DNA of 22,144 nt from Frankiales bacterium. GTDB taxonomy: Bacteria; Actinomycetota; Actinomycetes; Mycobacteriales; SCTD01. Below the pieces are notes generated by a model. It was not told the DNA's origin. It did no database searches and saw only the letters and a program-made list of their open reading frames with translations. This document shows positions 1-7,679 of the stretch, one piece after another; within the stretch, counting starts at the first letter, position 1; every line of letters starts with the position of its first letter. The position numbers were made by a program, and so were the translations under genes. The DNA lies in assembly GCA_025966295.1 (NCBI GenBank), contig JAOPVD010000324.1, forward strand, positions 1 to 22,144, given 5' to 3'.

Positions 1-821
1 ACCCGGGCCCGGCTGGCCGGGCTGTCCGCGACGCCGGGGGGCGCCTCCTGCGGGGCCTCGGCCGCCGCGCCGGCGACGACGGGGACGGCCGCGGGCACGT
101 CCTGGTCGAGCACGTCGGCGACGATGACGGTGACGTTGTCCGGTCCGCCGCCCTTGAGGGCCAGCTGCACCAGCCGGTCGACGCTGGCCTGCGGGTCGGG
201 GACGAGCAGCGCCTCGCGGAGCGTGTCCAGGCTGCCGACCGGACCGGTCAGGCCGTCGCTGCACACCAGATAGCGGTCGCCGGGACGGGCCTCGCGCACC
301 GACAGGTCCAGCTCGACGTCGTCGCGGCCGTCCAGCACGCGGGTGATGACCGAGCGCTGCGGGTGGGTGCTCGCGTCGGCCTCGGTGATGCGCCCCTCGT
401 CGACGAGGGTCTGCACCAGCGTGTGGTCGTGGGTGATCTGGGTGAGCTCGCCGTCGCGCAGCAGGTAGCACCGCGAGTCGCCGACGTGCAGCAGCCCGAC
501 CCGGGCGCCCGAGAACAGCAGCGCGACGAGCGTGGTGCCCATGCCCTGCAGGGCGCCGTCGGCCGCCACCATGTCACGCAGGTGGGCGTTGGCCGAGTGG
601 GCGGCGGCCTGCAGGGCCGCCAGCAGGTCGGCGCCGGGCGCGTCGTCGTCGAGTGGCGCGATGCTGGCGATGGCCACCGCGCTCGCGACCTCGCCCGCGG
701 CGTGGCCCCCCATGCCGTCGGCGACGGCGAGCAGCCGCGGCCCGGCGTAGACGGAGTCCTCGTTCCCGGTCCGGAGCAGACCGGCGTGCGACCGCGCGGC
801 GAACCGAAGCGCCAGGGTCAT
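1..821 (-). CDS. pstP: PP2C-family Ser/Thr protein phosphatase PstP (3' end off the window)
   Basis: This is a metal-dependent PP2C phosphatase. In actinobacteria PstP reverses the action of PknA/PknB-type kinases on cell-division and cell-wall proteins. About 273 residues are visible and the frame is open to the left edge. The PP2C motifs are clear: NED at residues 20-22, DGMGGHAAGE at 35-44, then VGDSR, CSDG and GPDNVTVIVAD, which supply the metal-binding aspartates. An Ala/Pro-rich linker begins near residue 250; in the family it leads to a membrane anchor and extracytoplasmic tail, which are not in this window. The ATG overlaps the fhaB stop as ATGA, so translation is probably coupled. 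In related genomes rodA, pbpA, pknA and pknB follow. Family assignment is very secure; the symbol rests on context. Confidence 0.95.
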   Translation of the reverse strand, partial: MTLALRFAARSHAGLLRTGNEDSVYAGPRLLAVADGMGGHAAGEVASAVAIASIAPLDDDAPGADLLAALQAAAHSANAHLRDMVAADGALQGMGTTLVALLFSGARVGLLHVGDSRCYLLRDGELTQITHDHTLVQTLVDEGRITEADASTHPQRSVITRVLDGRDDVELDLSVREARPGDRYLVCSDGLTGPVGSLDTLREALLVPDPQASVDRLVQLALKGGGPDNVTVIVADVLDQDVPAAVPVVAGAAAEAPQEAPPGVADSPASRAR

Positions 822-1297
822 GGGCGCAGCTCCATCACGGTCTTGCCGATCCGGATGGGCGTGCCGACCGGTACGGCGGTCGGCCGGCTGACCTTGCTGC
901 TGCCCAGGTAGGTGCCGTTGGTGGAGCCCAGGTCCTCCAGGGACCAGCCGTCGGCGGTCGGCACCAGCCGGGCGTGCTTGTTGCTGGCGTAGTCGTCGGT
1001 GAGCACCAGCGTGGAGTCGTGCGCCCGGCCCAGCGTCACCGGGGCGTCGGCCAGCGTGACGGTGGTGCCCTGCAGCGACCCCTCGGTGACGACCAGCCGG
1101 CGGGCGGTGCCCTTCTTCCGCACCGGCTTCGGGGTCTTCACCGGCTTCGGGGCCTTGCCGGCCAGCGGCGGGGCGGCCGGCTTCGGGGGCGTGCCGAACA
1201 GGTCCGCGCGGATGGTGCGCACCGTGAGCAGCACGAAGACCCAGAGCAGGGCCAACAGGCCGTACTTGACCACCGCAACCACCAGGGCGCTGCCCAT
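818..1297 (-). CDS. fhaB: FHA-domain membrane protein FhaB (FipA-like)
   Basis: This 159-residue protein has an N-terminal transmembrane helix (about residues 3-25) and a short basic Pro/Lys linker (about 36-62). A C-terminal FHA phosphothreonine-recognition domain follows: LGR at 89-91, SNKH at 105-108 and DLGSTNGT at 122-129. FHA domains bind phosphothreonine peptides. In mycobacteria FhaB/FipA links Ser/Thr kinase signalling to the division and elongation machinery at the inner membrane. The start is the ATG at 1297, which overlaps the fhaA stop as TGATG. The same frame stays open far upstream, but that part reads as out-of-frame fhaA. Length and architecture are typical of the family. Confidence 0.93.
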   Translation of the reverse strand: MGSALVVAVVKYGLLALLWVFVLLTVRTIRADLFGTPPKPAAPPLAGKAPKPVKTPKPVRKKGTARRLVVTEGSLQGTTVTLADAPVTLGRAHDSTLVLTDDYASNKHARLVPTADGWSLEDLGSTNGTYLGSSKVSRPTAVPVGTPIRIGKTVMELRP

Positions 1298-1974
1298 CAG
1301 CGTCCCGACCGGTAGACGAGCTCGGAGCTGCCGACCGAGATCCGGTCGCCGTCGGTGAGGGTCACGGCCTGCACCCGCTGGCCGTTCACGCGGGTGCCGT
1401 TGGTCGAACCCAGGTCGTGCAGCTCCACCCGGTCCTCGACCACCCGGAGCTCGGCGTGCCGACGCGAGACGCCGGTGTCGGGCAGCATCAGGTCGGCCTC
1501 GGCGCCGCGGCCGAGCACCACGGTGCCGGCGAGCGGCACGCTGCGGTCGCCGTCGCGCAGGTGCGGTCCGTCGTCGGCGGCGTGCACCGGCTCCGGCAGG
1601 TCGCCCGCCACGACCGCGCTGCGCACCTGGAACGCCCCGGTCTGCAGCCCCTCGACCTCCTCGAGGACGACCTCGACCGGGCCCACGAACGACCACCCGC
1701 GTTCCTGGGCCGACTCCGAGACCATCGCGGCGAGCTCGGCGCGCAGGGGCTCGTCGTACTCGCGGAGCCGGTCGGCATCGGACGGCCCCAGCTCGACGAC
1801 GTAGCTGTTCGGGACGAGCACCCGGCCGGCGGCGACGATGGCCTTCTTGTCCTCCGCCTCCCGGGTCAGGGCGGCGGCCACCTCGACCGGTTCGACCCAG
1901 CCGCCGAACGCCCGGGCGAAGGCGCCCTGAACCAGGCCTTCGAGTCGACGCTCGAAGCGCTGCAGGACACCCAC
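1297..1974 (-). CDS. fhaA: FhaA-like protein: DUF3662 domain plus FHA domain
   Basis: This 225-residue cytoplasmic signalling protein has an N-terminal DUF3662 region (about 1-115, beginning MGVLQRFERRLEGLV). The C-terminal FHA domain has LGR at 154-156, SRRH at 170-173 and DLGSTNGT at 187-194. In Mycobacterium, FhaA binds phosphorylated MviN/MurJ and helps control peptidoglycan synthesis. This version is compact: it lacks the several-hundred-residue Pro/Gln/Tyr-rich linker of the mycobacterial protein. The start is a GTG at 1974, preceded by GGAAGGTG about 8 bases upstream. It is the first gene of the fhaA-fhaB-pstP operon, whose genes overlap by one and four bases, and it is divergent from tRNA-Leu. 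Confidence 0.93.
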   Translation of the reverse strand: MGVLQRFERRLEGLVQGAFARAFGGWVEPVEVAAALTREAEDKKAIVAAGRVLVPNSYVVELGPSDADRLREYDEPLRAELAAMVSESAQERGWSFVGPVEVVLEEVEGLQTGAFQVRSAVVAGDLPEPVHAADDGPHLRDGDRSVPLAGTVVLGRGAEADLMLPDTGVSRRHAELRVVEDRVELHDLGSTNGTRVNGQRVQAVTLTDGDRISVGSSELVYRSGR

Positions 1975-2052
1975 GTCGATTCACCTTCCCTCGTCACGGT
2001 GATCGTATCCGCGACCTGGGTCAGGCCCCTGCTAACGTGGTCGCGCACACTC
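1975..2052. promoter_or_regulatory. Divergent promoter region between fhaA and tRNA-Leu
   Basis: This 78-base spacer must hold both promoters. On the plus strand TAACGT (2033-2038) lies 14 bases before the tRNA 5' end, a sensible -10 position giving a short leader; the -35 (near 2010-2016, CGCGACC) is weak. On the minus strand TACGAT (2007 down to 2002) is a plausible -10 for fhaA, with no convincing -35. Both assignments are inferred from spacing. Confidence 0.4.
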
Positions 2053-2135
2053 GGGCGAGTGGCGGAATGGCAGACGCGCACGGTTCAGGTCCGTGTGTCC
2101 GAAAGGACGTGGGGGTTCAACTCCCCCCTCGCCCA
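2053..2135 (+). tRNA. tRNA-Leu (anticodon CAG)
   Basis: This is a class II tRNA of 83 bases. The acceptor stem GGGCGAG (2053-2059) pairs with CTCGCCC (2128-2134), followed by discriminator A. The anticodon stem CACGG/CCGTG encloses TTCAGGT, with CAG at 2086-2088, so it reads the leucine codon CUG, a common codon in high-GC genomes. The long variable arm has a TCC-GAAA-GGA hairpin. The T stem GGGGG/CCCCC encloses TTCAACT. CCA is not encoded. Confidence 0.97.
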
Positions 2136-2149
2136 CACATCACCTCTTG

Positions 2150-2172
2150 GCTGGCCAGCAGTTTTGGTCAGC
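2150..2172 (+). terminator. Possible terminator hairpin after tRNA-Leu
   Basis: GCTGGCCA (2150-2157) pairs with TGGTCAGC (2165-2172), eight pairs including one G-T, around a seven-base loop containing TTT. It starts 15 bases after the tRNA. There is no long T-tract, so this is only a candidate. Confidence 0.35.
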
Positions 2173-2314
2173 GGGGCTCCGCATCGCGGGCTCCAGGCAT
2201 CACCGCGGCATCGCGTGATCTTGGAGGAGCGCCCCACGGCGAGTCCCCGCGTGCCTGACGCGCACCGTCGCGCAGCGCGTGGCACAGCGCGAGAGCGATG
2301 CCGTGCGGGCCCGT

Positions 2315-2401
2315 ACCTGCCAGCGTGAGCCGGGCGGCTCCCCTCGGCACGAGCACCGCACGAGGGGGACCGGGACCGGCTCACGCTGCCACCTGTCAGG
2401 T
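2315..2401. repeat. Large nested inverted repeat in the 2136-2472 intergenic region
   Basis: Three nested arm pairs are visible: ACCTG (2315-2319) with CAGGT (2397-2401); CAGCGTGAGCCGG (2321-2333) with CCGGCTCACGCTG (2376-2388), 13 perfect pairs; and CCCCTCG (2340-2346) with CGAGGGG (2361-2367). The rightmost part also forms the 11-base palindrome ACCTGTCAGGT (2391-2401). The element lies between the convergent tRNA-Leu and the acyl-CoA dehydrogenase gene, so it could end transcription from both sides, or be a small REP- or MITE-like element. The rest of 2136-2472 shows no credible gene; its small ORFs are Arg-rich and lack ribosome binding sites. Confidence 0.6.
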
Positions 2402-2472
2402 CGGACGAAGAAATACGGGGACCGCCGTAGGAACGGGTGCCCTGTCTGCCCCGCCGGGGAGTACTGAGACGC

Positions 2473-3723
2473 TCAGGGCGTGGGCTGCCGAGGCGGCAGA
2501 ACCGGCGTGCGGCCGAGCTCCGACTTCGCGACCGAGCGCACGTGCACCTCGTCCGGCCCGTCGAACAGGCGCATCGCGCGGTGCCACCCGTACATCGCGG
2601 CGAGCGGTGTGACGTCCGTGACGCCCGCGCCACCGTGGACCTGGATGGCGCGGTCGATGACGTTCGTGACGGCACGAGGGACCGCGACCTTCGCCATGGC
2701 GACGAGGTCCTTGGCCCCCTTGTTGCCCTGGGTGTCGATGATCTGGCACGCCTGGTGGCACAGCAGCCTCGCCTGCTCGATCTCGATCCGCGACTCGGCG
2801 ATCTGCTGCTGCACCACTCCCTGCTCCGCGAGCGGCCGGCCGAACGCGACGCGGTGCTGGGCGCGCTCGACCATCAGCGCGAGGGCGCGCTCGGCCGCTC
2901 CGAGGGCGCGCATGCAGTGATGGATCCGGCCAGGCCCGAGCCGGGCCTGGGCGGCGGCGAACCCGCCGCCCTCCTCACCGATGACGTTGCTGACGGGGAC
3001 GCGGACGCCGTCGAAGCGCACCTCGGCGTGACCGTGCTGGTCGTGGTGGCCGAACACCGGCAGGTCGCGCACGACCGTCACGCCAGGGGTGTTGCGGGGG
3101 ACGATGACCATCGACTGCTGGCGGTGGGTCGCGGCCGTCGGGTCGGTCTTCCCCATGACGATGAGTACGGCGCAGCGCGGGTCCATCGCGCCGCTGGTCC
3201 ACCACTTGCGCCCTGTGATGACGTAGTCGTCGCCGTCACGCTCGATCCGCGTGGCGATGTTGGTGGCGTCGCTGCTCGCGACGTCGGGCTCGGTCATCGC
3301 GAAGGCGGACCTGATGTGCCCAGCCAGCAGCGGCTCGAGCCAGTCACGCTTCTGCTCCGCGGTTCCCAACAGGTGGAGCAGCTCCATGTTCCCGGTGTCC
3401 GGGGCCTGGCAGTTGATCGCCTCCGGGGCCAGGTCGTTGGTCCAGCCCGACATCTCGGCGATCGGGGCGTACTCCAACTGCGTCAGGCCCGACTCGGACG
3501 GCAAGAACAGGTTCCACAGGCCCTGGTCCTGCGCCTGCTTCTTGAGCTGCTCGACGACGGGTGGGACGACGTGGTCGTCAGGACCGGCCTGGCGCCGGTG
3601 GGCCAGGTACTCCGCCTCCGCCGGCAGCACGTGCTCTCGCATGAAGGCCAGCATGCGTTCCTGCAGCTCCACGGCATGGGCCGAGGGAGCAGCGAGCGAG
3701 GTGTTCGAGCGGGAGCCGTTCAC
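2473..3723 (-). CDS. ACAD10/11-like acyl-CoA dehydrogenase
   Basis: This 416-residue FAD enzyme of the acyl-CoA dehydrogenase superfamily is the last gene of the operon. Landmarks are AFAMTEPDVASSDATN (from residue 140), the flavin-contact WWTSG (174-178), the AFGRPL dimer-region motif (293-298), QVHGGAGVTD (361-370) and LFDGPDEVH (386-394). The last replaces the YEG(T) of classical enzymes, placing Asp where the catalytic Glu normally sits, as I recall for the ACAD10/11 subgroup. Such enzymes can act on 4-phospho-acyl-CoA made by an APH-type kinase, and that kinase gene lies immediately upstream. I chose GTG 3723 because GGAGGA sits 5 bases before it. GTG 3786 would overlap the upstream stop as GTGA and add 21 residues, but its ribosome binding site is weak. 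Confidence 0.92.
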   Translation of the reverse strand: MNGSRSNTSLAAPSAHAVELQERMLAFMREHVLPAEAEYLAHRRQAGPDDHVVPPVVEQLKKQAQDQGLWNLFLPSESGLTQLEYAPIAEMSGWTNDLAPEAINCQAPDTGNMELLHLLGTAEQKRDWLEPLLAGHIRSAFAMTEPDVASSDATNIATRIERDGDDYVITGRKWWTSGAMDPRCAVLIVMGKTDPTAATHRQQSMVIVPRNTPGVTVVRDLPVFGHHDQHGHAEVRFDGVRVPVSNVIGEEGGGFAAAQARLGPGRIHHCMRALGAAERALALMVERAQHRVAFGRPLAEQGVVQQQIAESRIEIEQARLLCHQACQIIDTQGNKGAKDLVAMAKVAVPRAVTNVIDRAIQVHGGAGVTDVTPLAAMYGWHRAMRLFDGPDEVHVRSVAKSELGRTPVLPPRQPTP

Positions 3724-3782
3724 GGCGTCCTCCAGTGGGTCGGTGGTCGAGCAAGGCACGGCGGGGATGAGCGGGTGTCGTG

Positions 3783-4841
3783 TCACGGGGTAGTTCCCAG
3801 AGCGGCGTGTCCACGCTCGACCAGGTGCGGGACCATGTCGCCGAGGCCCTCGAAGCCCTCACCGACCGTCATGCCCTGCTGGGACCGGAAGTGGATCCCC
3901 TCGAAGATGGCCGCGATCTTGTAGAAGGCGAAGCCCAAGTACCAGGCAAGGCCACTCAGGTCGCGCCCGGTGCGTTCGGCGTAGCGCTCAAGCAGGTGTA
4001 CGCCGCCCGGGAAGCCGGCGACATCACCGGGCACCGCAGCCACCGGGCTGTCGAGACCGGCCAGGCCGTCCCACCAGACGACCGTGGAGGCGAGGTCGGC
4101 CAACGGGTCGCCGAGGGTCGCCATTTCCCAGTCGAGGACGGCCTGGACCCGACCCGTGGCCAGGTCGACGACCACGTTGTCGAGCCGGTAGTCGCCGTGG
4201 ACGACGGCCGCGCCCTGACTGGCGGGCAGCGAGCCGGCCAGCCGCTGCGCCAGCCGTTCGAGCTCGGGCAGCTCCCGGCTGTGTGACGATTTGAGCTGGC
4301 GCGACCAGCGACGCAACTGCCGCTCCAGGTAGCCCTCCGGCCGTCCCAGCCCACCCAGCCCCACCTGCTCAGGGTCGATCCGGTGCAGGCGCACCAGGAC
4401 GTCGACCAGTTCGTCCGCCAGTGCGTTCGCGGCAGCAGCGTCCAGCCGCTCGAGCTGCGACCGGTGCCGCAGCACCTGCCCGTCGGCGAACTCCATGATG
4501 TAGAACGGCGCCCCGATGACGTCCCGATCGGCGAGCAGCAGGGGCCGCGGGACGGGCACGTCGGTGGGAGACAGGGCCGCGAGCAGCCGATGCTCGCGGC
4601 TCATGTCGTGGGCGGTCTCGAGCACGTGGCCGAGGGGTGGCCGACGTAGGACCCAGCGGTCCCGACCGTCCGTGAGCACGTACGTCAGGTTGGACCGGCC
4701 GCCCTCGACCAGCTGCGCGGAGAGCGGGCCGTGCAGCAGCTCGGGCAGCACCTGGCGCAGGTGCGCCTCCAAGGCTGCCAGGGGCAGCCCAGGAGGACCG
4801 TCCGCCGTGGCGGACGGTGCGTCCGACCCTTTGCTGGTCAC
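3783..4841 (-). CDS. APH-family phosphotransferase (ACAD10/11 kinase-domain-like, LvaA-like)
   Basis: This 352-residue protein has the aminoglycoside-phosphotransferase/choline-kinase fold. RRPPLGHVLETAHDMSREHR (66-85) is the signature of the acyl-CoA-linked subgroup. The catalytic loop is HGDYRLDN (215-222) and the metal-binding DWE is at 237-239, followed by ATLGDPLADLA. Animal ACAD10/11 carry this kinase fused to an acyl-CoA dehydrogenase; bacterial LvaA phosphorylates the 4-hydroxyl of 4-hydroxyvaleryl-CoA. The likely role is therefore phosphorylation of a hydroxyacyl-CoA rather than antibiotic resistance. The gene ends next to the acyl-CoA dehydrogenase gene. The GTG start at 4841 overlaps the stop of a 19-codon ORF as GTGA. 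The frame stays open upstream, but that stretch reads as a shadow of the ligase gene. Confidence 0.9.
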   Translation of the reverse strand: MTSKGSDAPSATADGPPGLPLAALEAHLRQVLPELLHGPLSAQLVEGGRSNLTYVLTDGRDRWVLRRPPLGHVLETAHDMSREHRLLAALSPTDVPVPRPLLLADRDVIGAPFYIMEFADGQVLRHRSQLERLDAAAANALADELVDVLVRLHRIDPEQVGLGGLGRPEGYLERQLRRWSRQLKSSHSRELPELERLAQRLAGSLPASQGAAVVHGDYRLDNVVVDLATGRVQAVLDWEMATLGDPLADLASTVVWWDGLAGLDSPVAAVPGDVAGFPGGVHLLERYAERTGRDLSGLAWYLGFAFYKIAAIFEGIHFRSQQGMTVGEGFEGLGDMVPHLVERGHAALGTTP

Positions 4842-4897
4842 GGTCCGCCACCGGAGTGGAAGACGGGTCGGTGCTGCAGGAGTAGGGCAGCCTTCAT
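4838..4897 (-). CDS. Possible 19-codon ORF coupled to the kinase gene
   Basis: An ATG at 4897 opens a 19-residue ORF (MKAALLLQHRPVFHSGGGP) whose TGA overlaps the kinase GTG as GTGA. The kinase start has little Shine-Dalgarno sequence of its own, so this short ORF could couple its translation. Upstream of the ATG there is only a GAGAGAGAGAAA purine run. MKAAL- also resembles the N-terminus of many zinc alcohol dehydrogenases, so a gene remnant is an alternative. The rest of the 128-base gap after the ligase gene shows nothing else. Confidence 0.3.
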   Translation of the reverse strand: MKAALLLQHRPVFHSGGGP

Positions 4898-4969
4898 GGC
4901 CTGTGTTTCTCTCTCTCGGGGGATCGAAGATGCCGGGCGAGACGGCGCGCGTCCTCCCTGCTCGACTGA

Positions 4970-6616
4970 TCAGCCGCGAAGCTCGCGGCGCAAGATCTTG
5001 CCGGTGACGGTCTTGGGCAGCTCGTCGATGATCTCGACCTGGCGCGGGTACTTGTAGGCCGCCATCCGCTCCTTGCAGTGGGCGATGAGCTCCTCCGGCG
5101 TCACCTGCGCGCCGTCCCTGACGCTGACGAAGGCCTTGACGGTCTCGCCACGCTTCTCGTCCGGCACCCCGACCACGGCGGACTCCCGGACGGCGGGGTG
5201 CTCGGCGAGGACGTCCTCGACCTCGCGCGGCCAGACCTTGTAGCCGGACGCGTTGATCATGTCCTTCTTGCGGTCGACGATGAACACCCATCCGTCGGGG
5301 TTCATGAAGCCGACGTCGCCGCTCAGGAGCGCCCCGCCGGGAAGGCTGGCCGCGGTCTCGTCTGGCTTGCCCCAGTAGCCGGCGATGACCTGGGGTCCGT
5401 CGGCGACGATCTCGCCGACCTCGCCGAGGGGGAGATCCTGTCCGTCGTCGGACTGGATGCGGACGATCGTGCTGGGGACGGGGACGCCGACCGCCAGCGC
5501 TCCGGAGGTCGGATCGACGGGTGAGGGCGAGCCGAACGGCGTCAACGTCATGGGACTGGTCGTCTCGGTCAGCCCGTACGCGTTGTGGACCTGCTTGCCG
5601 GTAGCGGCCAGGAAGGCCTGCTCGGCCGTGGGTGAGATGGCTGCCCCGCCGGAGTAGACGGACGTAAAGGAGCTGAAGTGGTCCTTCGTGAACTGCGGCG
5701 AGCCCAGCAGTGCGTTGAACGCGGTGATCGCTCCAATGGTGCACGTCGGCCGGTGCTCCAGGAGAGCGTCCAGGACCACCTGCGGCTCGAAGCGGTACGC
5801 CAGCACGAGGGGCATCGGCGCCAGCAGGCTGACCGCGATGTGCCCGATCAGGCCGGTGATGTGGAACAGCGGCGCGATCCCGAACACCGACCCGCCCGGC
5901 GAGAAGCGGGCCCAGTCCCGGTACACGCCGGCGGTGAAGACGACGTTGCGGTGGGTATTCATTGCGCCCTTTGGCACGCCCGTGGTGCCGGAGGTGTAGG
6001 TCAGGAACGCGACGTCGTCCGCAGCCAACTGGACCGGCGGCGGCACCTGACCCCGGTGCTGCTCAAGCAGCTCCGAGAGGTCCGTCGTCCCCTCGTGGCG
6101 CTGCCGGGTGACGCCCTTGAAAAGCCGCTCGTCGTTGCGGGACTGGTACTCCAGCTCGCTGGTCGTCAGGACCAGTTGCACGTCGGTGTCGGGGACCACG
6201 CCCCGGGCGACCTCGTCGTACAGCGTCTCCAGGCACACCAGCACCTTGGCGCCGGAGTCGCGGAGCAGGTACGACAGCTCCCGCGTGCGGCTCATCGGGT
6301 TGATCGACACCATCACCCCGCCGGCCTTCCAGGTCCCGATCATGCAGACGAGGAACTGCGGGACGTTCTGCAGGTAGACCGCAAGCCGGTCACCGGCGGT
6401 GAACCCGTTCGCCAGCAGCGCAGCGGCCAGGGCATCACTTTTCTCGTCGAGCTCCTGGCGGGTCAGGACGCCGTCGAAGTACTTGATCGCGACGCCGGCA
6501 GGGTCGGCCGCCAGCCCCGCTTTGAACATCGAGAGAGCGTCGGCGTGCTCGGGCTGCATGTCGGACGGCTGGTCGCGGTAGAGGCCGAGCCATGGACGAT
6601 CGTCGTAGGCGCTCAC
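4970..6616 (-). CDS. AMP-forming acyl-CoA ligase (FadD-like)
   Basis: This 548-residue ANL-superfamily enzyme makes acyl-CoA from a free acid, ATP and CoA through an acyl-adenylate. All core motifs are present: P-loop YTSGTTGVPKGA (207-218), YGLTETT (347-353), SGDVG (432-436), the hinge region DRKKDMINASGYKVWPREVE (448-467) and the adenylation lysine K540 in TVTGKILRREL. Length and C-terminus are complete. It starts at GTG 6616, six bases after the stop of the cyclase-family gene, so the two are surely co-transcribed. In this operon it should activate the carboxylic acid produced by the upstream enzymes, the LvaE-like step. The acid itself cannot be told from sequence; medium-chain or branched acids are as likely as long-chain ones. 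Confidence 0.93.
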   Translation of the reverse strand: MSAYDDRPWLGLYRDQPSDMQPEHADALSMFKAGLAADPAGVAIKYFDGVLTRQELDEKSDALAAALLANGFTAGDRLAVYLQNVPQFLVCMIGTWKAGGVMVSINPMSRTRELSYLLRDSGAKVLVCLETLYDEVARGVVPDTDVQLVLTTSELEYQSRNDERLFKGVTRQRHEGTTDLSELLEQHRGQVPPPVQLAADDVAFLTYTSGTTGVPKGAMNTHRNVVFTAGVYRDWARFSPGGSVFGIAPLFHITGLIGHIAVSLLAPMPLVLAYRFEPQVVLDALLEHRPTCTIGAITAFNALLGSPQFTKDHFSSFTSVYSGGAAISPTAEQAFLAATGKQVHNAYGLTETTSPMTLTPFGSPSPVDPTSGALAVGVPVPSTIVRIQSDDGQDLPLGEVGEIVADGPQVIAGYWGKPDETAASLPGGALLSGDVGFMNPDGWVFIVDRKKDMINASGYKVWPREVEDVLAEHPAVRESAVVGVPDEKRGETVKAFVSVRDGAQVTPEELIAHCKERMAAYKYPRQVEIIDELPKTVTGKILRRELRG

Positions 6617-6622
6617 GCGGAT

Positions 6623-7585
6623 CTACTTGACCACGATCGGGTTGACCGGTGAGCCGCTGCCTTTGGCGACCTTCAAGGGCGCAGCCGCGTAGAAGAACGC
6701 GTACTGACCGTCCTCGGCGCAGTCCTCCGCGAGCTTCTCCAGGTCGGCGATCTCGGTCAGGGTGACCCCGAGGTTGCGCATCAGGGCGTTGTGCAGGACC
6801 AGCGCCACGCCGTTGTTGGGGTCGAAGGTGACCTCGTTGGCGATCGTGTCGGTGACCAGGTTCGGGATCTCCATGTCGGCGAACCACTGCACGAGCTCGG
6901 GGCTGTAGACGAGCCCCGGCTCGCAGAACCCCTCGTAGAACTTCTCACCGAGGTCGAAGAACAGCTGCAGGTAGTTCGTGCGGATGATCAGGATGTCCCG
7001 CTTGCGCAGCTCCACGCCCTGGGCCTTCGCGCAAGCCAGGAGGTCCTCGTGCGTGAACGTCTCGGCGGGCTCGAGGGTCCGCTTGTTCCGGAAGCGAGCC
7101 ATGTCCAGCAGCACCGCACGACCCACGACGCCGCGCTGGGCGATCGGTTCGACGCTCGCCTTGTCAAGACCGCCGATGGTGGTGCGGGCGTCGTAGCCGT
7201 TCCAGATCTGGCCGTCGAACCAGACGTGCCCGAGGCCGTCGTACTGGGTCGAGCCCTGCAGGAAGGCGTTGATTTTGTCGTCCGCGTAGTGGAGGCCCCC
7301 CGGGAAGGCCGGCCCCTTGCCACCCTCGTCCCAATCGCCCTCGTCGAGGATCTGCGTGCGCTCGGCCGGCGTGCGGCCCGGCCACACCGGGTCACCCTTC
7401 GGGTCGCCGATGAGGCGCTGCAGCGTGAAGACCTTGCCCGTCTGGATGAGCTGGGCGGCCGCCAGCACCTGCTCGGGCCCCAGGTAGTTCAGGGCGCCGA
7501 CCTCGTCGTCCGGGCCCCACTTGCCCCAGTTGCTGGGTGCATCCTTCAGCACCTCGCCGACGGCGGGAACGGTGACTTCGGTCAT
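6623..7585 (-). CDS. Cyclase-family metal-dependent hydrolase (kynurenine-formamidase/isatin-hydrolase superfamily)
   Basis: This 320-residue protein belongs to the 'putative cyclase' superfamily, whose members hydrolyse amides, cyclic diketones or lactam rings (kynurenine formamidase, isatin hydrolase, cyclohexane-1,2-dione hydrolase). The metal-site segment reads STQYDGLGHVWFDG (112-125), where the superfamily consensus is (H)xGTHxDxxxH: the first His is Gln (Q114), while D116 and H120 are kept. The longer members of the family, as I recall, share this Gln variant. The N-terminal NWGKWGPDDEVGALN (19-33) is also typical of them. The ATG at 7585 has AAGGAG six bases upstream. It is the second gene of the operon, directly before the CoA ligase, which suggests that its acid product is then activated. 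Confidence 0.88.
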   Translation of the reverse strand: MTEVTVPAVGEVLKDAPSNWGKWGPDDEVGALNYLGPEQVLAAAQLIQTGKVFTLQRLIGDPKGDPVWPGRTPAERTQILDEGDWDEGGKGPAFPGGLHYADDKINAFLQGSTQYDGLGHVWFDGQIWNGYDARTTIGGLDKASVEPIAQRGVVGRAVLLDMARFRNKRTLEPAETFTHEDLLACAKAQGVELRKRDILIIRTNYLQLFFDLGEKFYEGFCEPGLVYSPELVQWFADMEIPNLVTDTIANEVTFDPNNGVALVLHNALMRNLGVTLTEIADLEKLAEDCAEDGQYAFFYAAAPLKVAKGSGSPVNPIVVK

Positions 7586-7679
7586 GAGTTCTCCTTCAAG
7601 GAAGTTGTACCCGGCGGCAGCCGAGTGAGTGGGGAACGACAGGGTCGTGGTGCGAGCGGGGGAGGCCTCGGCGGGGTCA

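Noticed and set aside
2100..2140. tRNA 3' end as an integration (att) site
   Set aside because: I saw no repeated copy of the tRNA 3' segment in the window, and no integrase or phage genes.
2168..2467. Small open frames in the tRNA-to-dehydrogenase gap
   Set aside because: No ribosome binding site, low-complexity Arg-rich products, and they cross the inverted repeat.
2437..3924. Long plus-strand open frame opposite the acyl-CoA dehydrogenase gene
   Set aside because: It is antisense to a gene with clear family motifs. Its Arg/Val/His-rich composition and lack of a ribosome binding site mark a high-GC shadow frame.
3783..4841. Aminoglycoside resistance gene
   Set aside because: The APH fold is shared, but the RRPPLG signature and the acyl-CoA operon context point to a hydroxyacyl-CoA-type kinase.
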